Positions 1 to 7,048 of a DNA stretch of 13,704 nt are shown one piece after another. The notes beneath the pieces were generated by a model. The model saw only the letters and a list, made by a program, of their open reading frames with translations, was not told where the DNA came from and ran no database searches. Source of the DNA: an uncultured bacterium (GTDB lineage: Bacteria > Actinomycetota > Coriobacteriia > Coriobacteriales > Coriobacteriaceae); assembly GCA_905214905.1 (NCBI GenBank), contig CAJMNK010000057.1:1-13704 (forward strand), in the 5' to 3' direction. The translations under genes and the position numbers were made by a program. Every line of letters starts with the position of its first letter. The first letter of the stretch is position 1.

Positions 1-111
1 CTTGAGTAGCGTTGCGTGGTAAAAACTGGCGAGCATCGGCTCACAGTCAGCCAAAGCCCGGGCTTCGGCTTTAATATTATTCCAGACGATATCCAGTTCT
101 TCACACGGCAT
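1..111 (-). CDS. cysE: Serine O-acetyltransferase, N-terminal fragment (enterobacterial cysE)
   Basis: This is the first 37 codons of CysE, the enzyme that acetylates L-serine with acetyl-CoA in the first step of cysteine synthesis; the rest lies beyond the window edge. The translation starts MPCEELDIVWNNIKAEARAL and continues through ADCEPMLASFYHATLLK, nearly identical to the start of enterobacterial CysE (E. coli begins MSCEELEIVWNNIKAEARTL). The MPCEELD form is, from memory, closer to Klebsiella or Enterobacter than to E. coli. A GGAG ribosome binding site lies 7 bases before the ATG. In enterobacteria cysE directly follows gpsA, which is the arrangement here. It is foreign to the rest of the window: together with the 3' half of gpsA it forms the enterobacterial end of a chimeric sequence. 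The identification is very secure; the exact genus is not. Confidence 0.96.
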   Translation of the reverse strand, partial: MPCEELDIVWNNIKAEARALADCEPMLASFYHATLLK

Positions 112-133
112 TGCATACTCCAGGCGATATAGT

Positions 134-167
134 AATGACCTGCCAGTTCTGCGCTGGCAGGGTCATT
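134..167 (-). other. Stem-loop in the gpsA-cysE spacer
   Basis: A 13-base arm (134-146) pairs with 154-167 around a 7-base loop, with one unpaired extra G in the second arm. It fills much of the 73-base gap between the gpsA stop and the cysE start. No run of T follows it in the direction of transcription, so it is not a standard intrinsic terminator. It could be a weak attenuator or an mRNA-stabilising hairpin between the two enterobacterial genes. The structure is plain in the sequence; the role is a guess. Confidence 0.5.
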
Positions 168-184
168 CAGGTGACAAAGGAAAG

Positions 185-1186
185 CTAATTGCTGCTGCGC
201 TCGTCCTTGCGGGCGCGACCCAATAAGGTCAATGCTGCCTCGCGCGCAATTTTTCCGCAATACAATACCTGATAAATTTCCTCGGTTATTGGCATTTCGA
301 CACCTAAACGCTGTGCCAGAACGCGAACTTCCTTGGTATTGCGGTAGCCTTCAACCACCTGGCCAATCTTGTCCTGGGCGCTCTGCACGTCCATACCCTG
401 GCCGAGCATCATGCCGAAGCGACGGTTACGGGACTGGTTGTCGGTGCAGGTGAGCACCAGGTCACCGAGGCCGGCCATGCCCATAAAGGTTTCCGGATCG
501 GCGCCCAGCGCCGCGCCGAGGCGGGACATTTCCACCAGCCCACGGGTAATCAGCGCCGTACGCGCATTGGCGCCGAAGCCGATGCCGTCCGACATCCCCG
601 CCCCGATGGCGATGACGTTTTTCATGGCGCCGCAAACCTCGACGCCGGTCATATCCTGCGACAGGTAGATGCGGAAGGCCGTGGACAGCAGCAGCTCCTT
701 AAAGGTCTCCCCTACCTGCGTATCTTTGCTGGCGATGACGGCGGCAGAGAGCCCACCGCGGCAAATCTCCTCGGCATGGTTGGGGCCCGAGAGGGCCGCC
801 ACACGCCGCTCGTTGCCGATCTCGCTGGCAATGACCTCGCTCATGAGCAGGCCAGACTCGGGCTCAATGCCCTTGGTGAGGCAGAGCACCGGGGTGTCGG
901 TGGCGATACAAGGTGCCGCCTGATGGCATACGCTGCGCAGGTGCGTGGAGGGCACGGCAAAGATGATGGCCTCGACGCCGTCGAGCGCCTGGGCCAGATC
1001 CGTCGTGGCGACGACGTTTTCCGGCAGCACGTAATCCACCAGATACCGGGGGTTGCGATGCTCGCCGTTAATGCCGGCGGCCGTCTGTTCGCTATGGGCC
1101 CACATGGTCACGCGCTCGGCTCGCGCGGCGGCAAGGCCGGCGACGGCGGTTCCCCAGGAGCCGGAGCCAATCAGCGCAACATTCAT
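185..1186 (-). CDS. gpsA: NAD(P)H-dependent glycerol-3-phosphate dehydrogenase, chimeric reading frame
   Basis: GpsA reduces dihydroxyacetone phosphate to sn-glycerol-3-phosphate, the backbone for phospholipid synthesis, in the cytoplasm. The 333-residue frame has normal family length. The N-terminal Rossmann domain shows the dinucleotide motif GSGSWGTA (7-14), the TKGIE segment (104-108) and SGPNHAEE (133-140). The catalytic lysine is K189 in GAMKNVIAI, and the C-terminal helical domain carries GFGANARTALITRG (203-216). Residues 1 to about 187 look actinobacterial, matching the rest of the operon. From about residue 196 the protein is almost identical to E. coli GpsA (GMSDGIGFGANARTALITRG, then RNRRFGMMLGQGMDV, and the end LLGRARKDERSS), and enterobacterial cysE follows. 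The ATG has a GGGGAG ribosome binding site and lies 9 bases after plsY. As a whole the gene is probably a sequence chimera. The 5' half is the operon's own gpsA; the 3' half should not be taken as this organism's protein. Confidence 0.9.
   Translation of the reverse strand: MNVALIGSGSWGTAVAGLAAARAERVTMWAHSEQTAAGINGEHRNPRYLVDYVLPENVVATTDLAQALDGVEAIIFAVPSTHLRSVCHQAAPCIATDTPVLCLTKGIEPESGLLMSEVIASEIGNERRVAALSGPNHAEEICRGGLSAAVIASKDTQVGETFKELLLSTAFRIYLSQDMTGVEVCGAMKNVIAIGAGMSDGIGFGANARTALITRGLVEMSRLGAALGADPETFMGMAGLGDLVLTCTDNQSRNRRFGMMLGQGMDVQSAQDKIGQVVEGYRNTKEVRVLAQRLGVEMPITEEIYQVLYCGKIAREAALTLLGRARKDERSSN
600..625. other. Probable chimera junction inside gpsA
   Basis: To the right of this interval the sequence encodes an actinobacterial GpsA; to the left it encodes an enterobacterial one. 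The interval spans codons for residues 188-195 (MKNVIAIG), which both lineages share in protein and probably largely in DNA, so the crossover cannot be placed more tightly by eye. The reading frame stays open across it. This placement comes from comparing the translation with remembered E. coli GpsA; nucleotide alignment to both parents would fix the boundary. Confidence 0.85.
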
Positions 1187-1195
1187 GACTCTCCC

Positions 1196-1879
1196 CTACT
1201 TATCGTCGGGCTCGGTGACGCGCTTGGTAAACGAGAGCTTGGACTCCTTACCCGTCATGAGCTTTTTGATGTTCGCGCGATGGGCCCACACCACGGTGAT
1301 GCCGATCATCGCCATGCAAAACTTAAGTCCCAGGCTGCCGTACGGAAAGACCGCGCAGACGGCGATGGGAAGACCGATGGCCGCGGCAAGCGAGCCTACC
1401 GACACAAACTTTGTGATGGCGACGGCCACGATAAACATGCCCAGCAGCGACAGGCCAATAGGCCAGTACCAAGCGAGGATGACGCCCAGACCAACCGCGA
1501 TACCCTTGCCGCCATGGAAGTTGAGGTAGGGCGAGAAGATATGGCCCCACACGGCCGCCAGGCAGATGACGCCGAGCATCCAGTCGCCGGGAGCGCCGGG
1601 GGCCATAATGCTCACGGGGAAGCCATAGCCCACGCCCGCGATGAGCGGACGGGCGATAAGGACACAGATGGCGCCCTTAAGGCAGTCGAGCAACAGCGTG
1701 AGCGCGGCCACCTTAGGGCCGGCCACGCGCAGGGCGTTGGTGGTGCCGATGTTGCCGGAGCCCGCCTTGCGAATGTCGGTGTGGTTGAACACGCGGCCCA
1801 AGATCAGACCAAACGGAATCGCCCCGATAAAGAACGAGAGCACGGCGCAGATGGCGGTCAGCAGAATCGGATTATGCAT
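1196..1879 (-). CDS. plsY: Acyl-phosphate:glycerol-3-phosphate acyltransferase PlsY
   Basis: PlsY is an integral membrane enzyme that transfers an acyl group from acyl-phosphate to position 1 of glycerol-3-phosphate, giving lysophosphatidic acid. The 227-residue product has the family motifs in order: GSGNIGTTN (40-48), an LLLDCLKG segment (62-69), FHGGKGIAVG (121-130), and the late SVGSLAA (160-166). Several hydrophobic stretches are consistent with a multipass protein. The chosen ATG is inside the last codons of der, overlapping it by 8 bases, with AAGGAG 7 bases upstream. A longer in-frame start at 1927 would lie further inside der and adds no conserved sequence. Its substrate is the product of the next gene, gpsA, so the pair supplies and uses glycerol-3-phosphate. 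The family assignment is secure. Confidence 0.96.
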   Translation of the reverse strand: MHNPILLTAICAVLSFFIGAIPFGLILGRVFNHTDIRKAGSGNIGTTNALRVAGPKVAALTLLLDCLKGAICVLIARPLIAGVGYGFPVSIMAPGAPGDWMLGVICLAAVWGHIFSPYLNFHGGKGIAVGLGVILAWYWPIGLSLLGMFIVAVAITKFVSVGSLAAAIGLPIAVCAVFPYGSLGLKFCMAMIGITVVWAHRANIKKLMTGKESKLSFTKRVTEPDDK

Positions 1880-3206
1880 CCTTTTGCTCCTTCTTCCTAA
1901 AGAAGAGTCGAATGGGCGTGCCGGCAAAGTCGAAGGTCGAGCGCATGCGGTTCTCTACGTAGCGCTGGTAGGTGTCGTTGACCAGGTCGCTATGGTTGAC
2001 GAAGAACGTGAACGTCGGCGGGTTGACGCCCGTCTGGGTCACGTAGTGCATGCGCAGGCGGCGCTTGCCGTCCACCACGGTATGACCGAACTCGCGCAGG
2101 TCGGTAAGGAACGTGTTGAGGCGCGATGTGCTGATCTTTTGCGAGCGCGTCTTTTCGGCGGCGTCTACCATTGCCCAGATCTTCTCGACGCTGCGGCCGG
2201 TCAGGGCAGAGATGCGCAAGTACTGGGCCCAGGGAGCCATGACGCCCAGACGGCGGTCGATGGTCTCCATGCAGGCCTCGCGCTTACGGTCGTCGTCGAG
2301 CAGATCCCACTTGTTGAGCAGCACAACGATGGCGCAGCCGCGCTCGATGGCAAGACCCATGACCTTCTGGTCCTGTTCGGTAACGCCCACGGAGGCGTCG
2401 ACGACGAGCAGCGCCACGTCGGCGCGGTCGATGGCGCGCAGGCCGCGGACCATCGAGTAGTACTCGATGTTCTCGTACACGGTGCTCTTCTTGCGGATGC
2501 CCGCGGTGTCGACCATGCGGTAGTGCTTGCCGTTGCGCTCCACGACGGTGTCGATGGCGTCGCGCGTGGTGCCGGCAATGTTGGACACGATAGAGCGGTC
2601 GGCGCCCAGGATGCGGTTGAACAGCGAGGACTTACCGGCGTTGGGGCGGCCGATGATGGCCACGTTCAGCGCATCGGGGAACTCATCGGCGACCTCGTCC
2701 TCTTCCTCCGGAAGCAGGGCCACGATATCGTCGAGCAGGTCGCCCGTGCCATGACCATGCAGGGCCGAGAGCGGCGTGGGCTCACCGATGCCGAGCGAAT
2801 AGAACTCCCAGATGCTGTCGTTCTCGCGATCGGGGTTGTCGAGCTTGTTCACCAGCAGAAAGACCGGCTTGTCGCAGCGCTTGAGCATGCGGGCGACCGA
2901 CTCGTCCTCCTCGGTGACGCCGGTGCGGCCGTCGACCACAAACAGGATGACGGCGGCTTCCTCGGCGGCGGCGAGGGCCTGGTCGCGGATGGACGTGGCA
3001 AAGACGTCGTCGCTCTTGAGCGGCTCGATACCGCCCGTGTCGACGATGGTGAACTCGCGGCCGTTCCAATCGGCCGTGTGGTATGAGCGGTCGCGCGTGA
3101 CGCCGCGAGACTCGTGGACGATAGCGTCCGAGGTCTGGGCCAGGCGGTTAACGAGCGTGGACTTACCCACGTTGGGGCGTCCGACGACGGCGACGATAGG
3201 TTTCAT
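1872..3206 (-). CDS. der: Ribosome biogenesis GTPase Der (EngA), tandem GTPase domains
   Basis: Der is an essential GTPase that assists late assembly of the 50S ribosomal subunit. The 444-residue protein has the diagnostic double GTPase layout. The first domain has GRPNVGKS (9-16), TRD (37-39), DTGG (56-59) and NKLD (120-123). The second has GRPNAGKS (186-193), TTRD (213-216), DTAG (233-236) and NKWD (298-301). An acidic linker (about 167-176, EEEDEVADEF) separates them, and a KH-like C-terminal domain ends in basic residues. The ATG used has AAAGGAG upstream and lies 10 bases after the DUF512 gene; a longer open frame upstream overlaps that gene and reads as non-coding. The plsY start codon overlaps the der stop region, which suggests coupled translation. 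Confidence 0.97.
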   Translation of the reverse strand: MKPIVAVVGRPNVGKSTLVNRLAQTSDAIVHESRGVTRDRSYHTADWNGREFTIVDTGGIEPLKSDDVFATSIRDQALAAAEEAAVILFVVDGRTGVTEEDESVARMLKRCDKPVFLLVNKLDNPDRENDSIWEFYSLGIGEPTPLSALHGHGTGDLLDDIVALLPEEEDEVADEFPDALNVAIIGRPNAGKSSLFNRILGADRSIVSNIAGTTRDAIDTVVERNGKHYRMVDTAGIRKKSTVYENIEYYSMVRGLRAIDRADVALLVVDASVGVTEQDQKVMGLAIERGCAIVVLLNKWDLLDDDRKREACMETIDRRLGVMAPWAQYLRISALTGRSVEKIWAMVDAAEKTRSQKISTSRLNTFLTDLREFGHTVVDGKRRLRMHYVTQTGVNPPTFTFFVNHSDLVNDTYQRYVENRMRSTFDFAGTPIRLFFRKKEQKDA

Positions 3207-3216
3207 CTGCTCTCCT

Positions 3217-4659
3217 TTAATGGGTAGGGTCAGCGGAATTAGTAGAGTCGGCAGGCACAATGCCAAGGATGTGCTCCAGGGTATCGAGCAGCTCATGCGG
3301 CATGGTCGACACCACATGAACCTCGGCGCCGCGACTGGTAAGGCTTGCGAGTAAATCGTCACGATGATACTCGTCAAGCGTCATGCCGTCAGCGTTGAAC
3401 ATGAGCTTAGGCACAAAGAGCATAACCCCCGACAGATCTTGGGGCAGCTGCTCCAGAATGTCACACGCGACGATGAGGCCGGTCACGTCCACGTTGCCGC
3501 CAAAGTAGCGGTTCTTGATGGCTGTGACGGTGCCGCCGAGACCATGCGGCGACTCCACAAAGCGTGCCACGGTGTCTCGCGCGCTGGCGCCGGAGAGGCA
3601 CAGCAGGTTCTGGCTGCGGGCGGCGATGGCCTCGCGGACGCGGGCCAGTCGCTCGGCATCGGTAGCCAGCACGTCGTCGGTCTCGTCCAGATACGAGCGG
3701 ATCATGCCGATGCCGTCGTAGTACTGCGGGTAACCGTCGTAAAAGTCCGCCTCGGGAGGATCGATGCCGGCGTCCAGATAGAACTCGTCGCTCATCTGGA
3801 AGGTGTGGCGGCCAAAGCGCTCGAAGGCACGGTCCTGGAAAGGCCGGATCATGGCAATGGTTTCGCGTGCGAGCTCGGGCTTGTCACTGTAGGACCAGCT
3901 AAAACGGTTCTGATGTTTGGTAAAGCCCAGCGGCACAATGCCCAGGCTGGTGATCTGCTCGTGCTCCTCGCAGTAACGCAGGGTCTTTTCCAGCTCCTCG
4001 CCGTCGTTCATACCGGGGCACAGCACGATCTGCGCGTGAATCTCGATGCCGGCGGCCATGATGGCCTCGAGTACGTCCATGCCGCGCTGGGCGTTGCGGC
4101 CCATCATGCGGCGGCGAACGTCGGGGCTCACGGCGTGGACCGACACGTTCATCGGACTCATGTTGCGATCGATAACGTTTTGCACGTCCTCGTCGGAAAG
4201 GTTCGTGAGCGTGACAAAGTTACCCTGCAAAAAGCTCAGGCGGTAGTCGTCGTCGCGAATGTAGAGCGTGGAGCGACCGCCCTTGGGCAGCATGGTCATA
4301 AAGCAGAACACGCAGGCGTTGACGCAGGTGCGCATGCCGTCAAAGATGGGGCCGTCGAACTCAAGGCCCCAGTCCTCTCCCGGGAAGCGGTCGAGCTCCA
4401 CGGGGGTGACAGTGCCGTCGCGCGGATCGAATACCTCCAGCTCGACGGTGTCGTCGTCTGCCTCCCAGAGCCATACGATCATGTCAGTGAGTTGCTCGCC
4501 GTTGACCGTGAGCACGCGCATGCCCGGCTCGATACCCACATCCCATGCGGGCGACTCGGGACGCACGTTCTTTACGAGCGCGCCCTCACCCGGCTCGGGG
4601 TCGCGGCTGCGCCCGTAATCGGCCACCTCGGCGGCGTATGCGGGTACGGTCTGGTCCAT
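3217..4659 (-). CDS. PDZ / radical-SAM-like / DUF512 protein of unknown function
   Basis: The 480-residue protein belongs to a conserved but uncharacterised family (PDZ-like N-terminus, iron-sulfur middle region, DUF512 C-terminus; related to the cyanobacterial TIGR03279 group of putative radical SAM enzymes). A PDZ-like segment is visible at 27-60 (GALVKNVRPESPAWDVGIEPG, then RVLTVNGEQL). The cysteines C112, C116 and C119 in CVNACVFC give the CxxxCxxC spacing of a radical SAM [4Fe-4S] site. It is followed by GNFVTLTNLSDED and repeated barrel-like strand and helix segments, with the DUF512 region after about 270. The ATG is 2 bases after the ispH stop and the nearest GGAG is 14 bases away, so translation may depend on reinitiation after ispH. 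This gene sits next to der in many Clostridia and, here, in this actinobacterial operon. That hints at a role in translation or ribosome maturation, but the substrate is unknown. Confidence 0.88.
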   Translation of the reverse strand: MDQTVPAYAAEVADYGRSRDPEPGEGALVKNVRPESPAWDVGIEPGMRVLTVNGEQLTDMIVWLWEADDDTVELEVFDPRDGTVTPVELDRFPGEDWGLEFDGPIFDGMRTCVNACVFCFMTMLPKGGRSTLYIRDDDYRLSFLQGNFVTLTNLSDEDVQNVIDRNMSPMNVSVHAVSPDVRRRMMGRNAQRGMDVLEAIMAAGIEIHAQIVLCPGMNDGEELEKTLRYCEEHEQITSLGIVPLGFTKHQNRFSWSYSDKPELARETIAMIRPFQDRAFERFGRHTFQMSDEFYLDAGIDPPEADFYDGYPQYYDGIGMIRSYLDETDDVLATDAERLARVREAIAARSQNLLCLSGASARDTVARFVESPHGLGGTVTAIKNRYFGGNVDVTGLIVACDILEQLPQDLSGVMLFVPKLMFNADGMTLDEYHRDDLLASLTSRGAEVHVVSTMPHELLDTLEHILGIVPADSTNSADPTH

Positions 4660-4661
4660 GA

Positions 4662-5561
4662 TTAGCGGCAAAGCTCCTTGATACGCTCTACGGCGCGTTC
4701 GATGTGTTCTTGCGGGGTGGAGGCTCCGGCAGTGATGCCAATGTGGCGCGCGTTGGCAAACCACGCGGCCTGGAGCTCCGAAGCTTCCTCGATGTGATGC
4801 GTGTGCTCACAGGCATCAGCGCAGATCTGTGCCAGGCGGCGGGTATTGCCCGAGTTCTTGCCGCCCACGACGACCATGCAGTCGCAGCGGTTGGCGAGGG
4901 TTGCGGCTGCCTGCTGGCGCTCGCTCGTGGCTGCGCAAATGGTGTTGATCACACGCAGTTCCTGCACGCGCGGGGTGATGGAGGCCACAACCTCGGCCAG
5001 GTTCTGCGCGGTCTGGGTGGTCTGCACAACCAGACCCACCTTGCCCTTGAGTGGCAGCGCGTCCGCATCGGCGGCACAGCTCACGACCTGTGCGTCATCA
5101 CCAGCATGGCCAAGAATGCCCTCGACCTCGGGGTGACCCGGCTCTCCCACGACGATCACGCGGTAGCCCTCGCGCACCAGACGCTCGGCCGCCACGTGGA
5201 CCTTCTTTACGTAGGGGCAGGTGGCGTCGACCACATCGAGGCCGCGCTCGCGAGCGGCATCGATGACCTGCGGCACCACGCCGTGCGCGCGGATGATCAC
5301 GGTGCCCGACGCGGCGTCGTCCAAGGTCTCGGCCAGACCGACGCCTGACTCGGCGAGCTCGCGCACCACGATGGGGTTATGGATGAGCGGACCCAAGGTA
5401 TGGACCTGATTGCACTCCCCTGCCTGCGGCGCAGCGGCCAGCGCCATATCGAGCGCACGCTGTACGCCGTAGCAAGTGCCGGCGTGGGCGGCGATCTCGA
5501 TGTTAGGCGCGCCGTCCTGGTCGGACGCAGTCGCGGCTGTGTTCGTCACGTTCTCGCTCAT
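4662..5561 (-). CDS. ispH: 4-hydroxy-3-methylbut-2-enyl diphosphate reductase
   Basis: IspH catalyses the last step of the non-mevalonate (MEP) isoprenoid pathway, reducing HMBPP to IPP and DMAPP with a [4Fe-4S] cluster in the cytoplasm. The 299-residue product has the three cluster cysteines in their expected contexts: C30 in HAGTCYGV, C115 in DATCPYVKKVH and C209 in NTICAATSERQ. The substrate-binding histidines are in HTLGPLIHN (54-62) and RAHG (91-94), with the TTQT stretch at 181-184. The ATG at the right end lies 2 bases after the plsC stop with only a weak GCAGG upstream. An in-frame ATG 10 codons earlier is inside plsC and adds nothing conserved. The N-terminal 20 residues before the conserved core are low in conservation. 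Unlike in many Clostridia, it is not fused to or followed by rpsA. Confidence 0.96.
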   Translation of the reverse strand: MSENVTNTAATASDQDGAPNIEIAAHAGTCYGVQRALDMALAAAPQAGECNQVHTLGPLIHNPIVVRELAESGVGLAETLDDAASGTVIIRAHGVVPQVIDAARERGLDVVDATCPYVKKVHVAAERLVREGYRVIVVGEPGHPEVEGILGHAGDDAQVVSCAADADALPLKGKVGLVVQTTQTAQNLAEVVASITPRVQELRVINTICAATSERQQAAATLANRCDCMVVVGGKNSGNTRRLAQICADACEHTHHIEEASELQAAWFANARHIGITAGASTPQEHIERAVERIKELCR

Positions 5562-5563
5562 GG

Positions 5564-6292
5564 CTAGAACCTGCCCGGATGCTCGGCGCACAACTCGTCG
5601 CGCATCTTATATACACGGTTCATGGCCTCGGACTCAAACCAGGCCAGGCGCTCCGTGCGCTTAAGCCCGGCCGGCGCGTCCGAAAGCGAGACGGCCTTGC
5701 CGGCACGAATCCAGCATTTTTTAGGACGCATGAGCTTTTTGCCCGCGGGCGTGATGTCGGACCAGCCGCAGATGGCGAGCGGGTTGACGGGCGCCTTGCC
5801 CATCTGGGCGATGAGCGCAAAACCGCCGTGGACCTCGGGCTTGATCTCGCGCGAGCGGATGCGCGTGCCCTCGGGGAAGATCAGGACGTCCTCGCCGCGC
5901 TGTAGCGCATGCTGGGCGGCGCGCAGGCACTTCATATCGGCAGTACCGCGCTCTACGGGGATGCCGCCCACGCGGCTAAAGGCCCAGCGTACAATCTTGC
6001 TCTTCGCGAACTCGGACTTAAAGATGGGGCGGATGCGGCGGCCGCCAAAGAACAGCGCCGTCTCCACGGCCAAGAGCTCGGCCATCGAGGTGTGGTTGCA
6101 GATGACCACGCTACCGCGACCTTCCTGGCGCTCAAACAGCAGGTCGGCGTCCTCGACCTTCCAGCGCCACATGAGCTTGGAGAAGGCCCATAGAATAGCC
6201 ATGACCACCACGACGACGGCGCGGATGAGCGCAGGGAACTCGGCGTAGGGGGCGTTGTAGTAATCCTCGGGCGTCTGCTTAAACAGGCGCAT
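5564..6292 (-). CDS. plsC: PlsC-family 1-acylglycerol-3-phosphate acyltransferase
   Basis: Members of this family acylate lysophosphatidic acid to phosphatidic acid at the membrane, the step after PlsY. The 242-residue protein has a hydrophobic N-terminal segment (about 22-42) that would anchor it, then motif I NHTSMAE (66-72), a GGIPVERG segment (109-116) and motif III FPEGTRIRS (139-147). The usual motif I is HX4D; here the acidic residue is E72 (codon GAG), a conservative but uncommon change at a catalytic position. The ribosome binding site AAAGGAGG lies inside the last codons of cmk, 3 bases of which separate the two genes. The cmk-plsC-ispH order is familiar from Clostridia. The family is secure; the exact acyl acceptor is inferred from context. 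Confidence 0.9.
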   Translation of the reverse strand: MRLFKQTPEDYYNAPYAEFPALIRAVVVVVMAILWAFSKLMWRWKVEDADLLFERQEGRGSVVICNHTSMAELLAVETALFFGGRRIRPIFKSEFAKSKIVRWAFSRVGGIPVERGTADMKCLRAAQHALQRGEDVLIFPEGTRIRSREIKPEVHGGFALIAQMGKAPVNPLAICGWSDITPAGKKLMRPKKCWIRAGKAVSLSDAPAGLKRTERLAWFESEAMNRVYKMRDELCAEHPGRF

Positions 6293-6295
6293 GAG

Positions 6296-6982
6296 TTACC
6301 TCCTTTGGTTGATGAGGTCCTCGATAATGCGTACGACCTCGTCGATGGTGTGGGCGGTGGAGTCGACGTGCACGGCGTCCTCGGCGGGCACGAGCGGTGC
6401 GACCTCGCGGCTGCTGTCGAGTTTATCGCGCTGCTTGAGGGCGTCGAGGGTTTCGTCGACCTCGGCCTCGAGCTGCTCGGCAGTAAGCGGCTGGGCGTCG
6501 TTTTGGTGGCGCTGCAGCACGCGGCGGCGGGCGCGCTCACGCGGGTCGGCGGTCAGGAACACCTTGACCTGCGCGTTGGGAAATACGACGGTGCCGATGT
6601 CGCGACCCTCGGCCACGATATCGCGGTCCTCGGCGGCGCGGCGCTGGTGAATGAGCATGGCGGCGCGCACGCCCGGGTAGGCCGAGACCTTGGATACGTT
6701 GGCGTCGACCTGCGGGGTACGGATGGCGGCCGAAGCGTCCTGGCCGTCAATGGTCAGGCGCGTGTCCTCGCCGGTACCATTGGTAAAGCGAATCTCGATC
6801 TGCTCGGCGAGGGCGTCGATGGCCGCCTCGTCGTCCAGGTCGATACCGCGGTCGAGCGCGGCGAAGGTGACGGCGCGATACATGGCGCCCGTGTCGAGCT
6901 TGTTAAAGCCCAGCTGGCGGGCGATCTCCTTGGCGATGGTGGACTTGCCGGAACCGGCGGGGCCGTCGATGGCGACGATCAT
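6296..6982 (-). CDS. cmk: (d)CMP kinase
   Basis: Cmk phosphorylates CMP and dCMP to the diphosphates using ATP, feeding nucleic acid and CDP-linked lipid synthesis. The 228-residue protein has the P-loop GPAGSGKS (7-14), the nucleotide-binding LDTGAMYRA (29-37), the acceptor-site region EGRDIGTVVFPNA (125-137) and an arginine-rich lid (148-158). The length is normal for the bacterial family. An AAAGGAAG ribosome binding site precedes the ATG. The 66-base gap before it is the largest within the run from scpA to gpsA, and I see no promoter there. Its last codons carry the ribosome binding site of plsC. In Mycobacterium tuberculosis the order scpA-scpB-rluB-cmk-der is contiguous; here plsC, ispH and the DUF512 gene lie between cmk and der. 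Confidence 0.97.
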   Translation of the reverse strand: MIVAIDGPAGSGKSTIAKEIARQLGFNKLDTGAMYRAVTFAALDRGIDLDDEAAIDALAEQIEIRFTNGTGEDTRLTIDGQDASAAIRTPQVDANVSKVSAYPGVRAAMLIHQRRAAEDRDIVAEGRDIGTVVFPNAQVKVFLTADPRERARRRVLQRHQNDAQPLTAEQLEAEVDETLDALKQRDKLDSSREVAPLVPAEDAVHVDSTAHTIDEVVRIIEDLINQRR

Positions 6983-7048
6983 GCAATACTTCCTTTCGGT
7001 GGTTGACGTGCTGGTATGGTTCGCGGGCGTCGGGGCGCGGCGGATTGC

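Noticed and set aside
776..4665. Long plus-strand open frames opposite gpsA, plsY, der and the DUF512 gene (up to 481 codons)
   Set aside because: They mirror well supported minus-strand genes, show no family motifs and are rich in V, G, A, D and H as expected of antisense frames in G+C-rich DNA.
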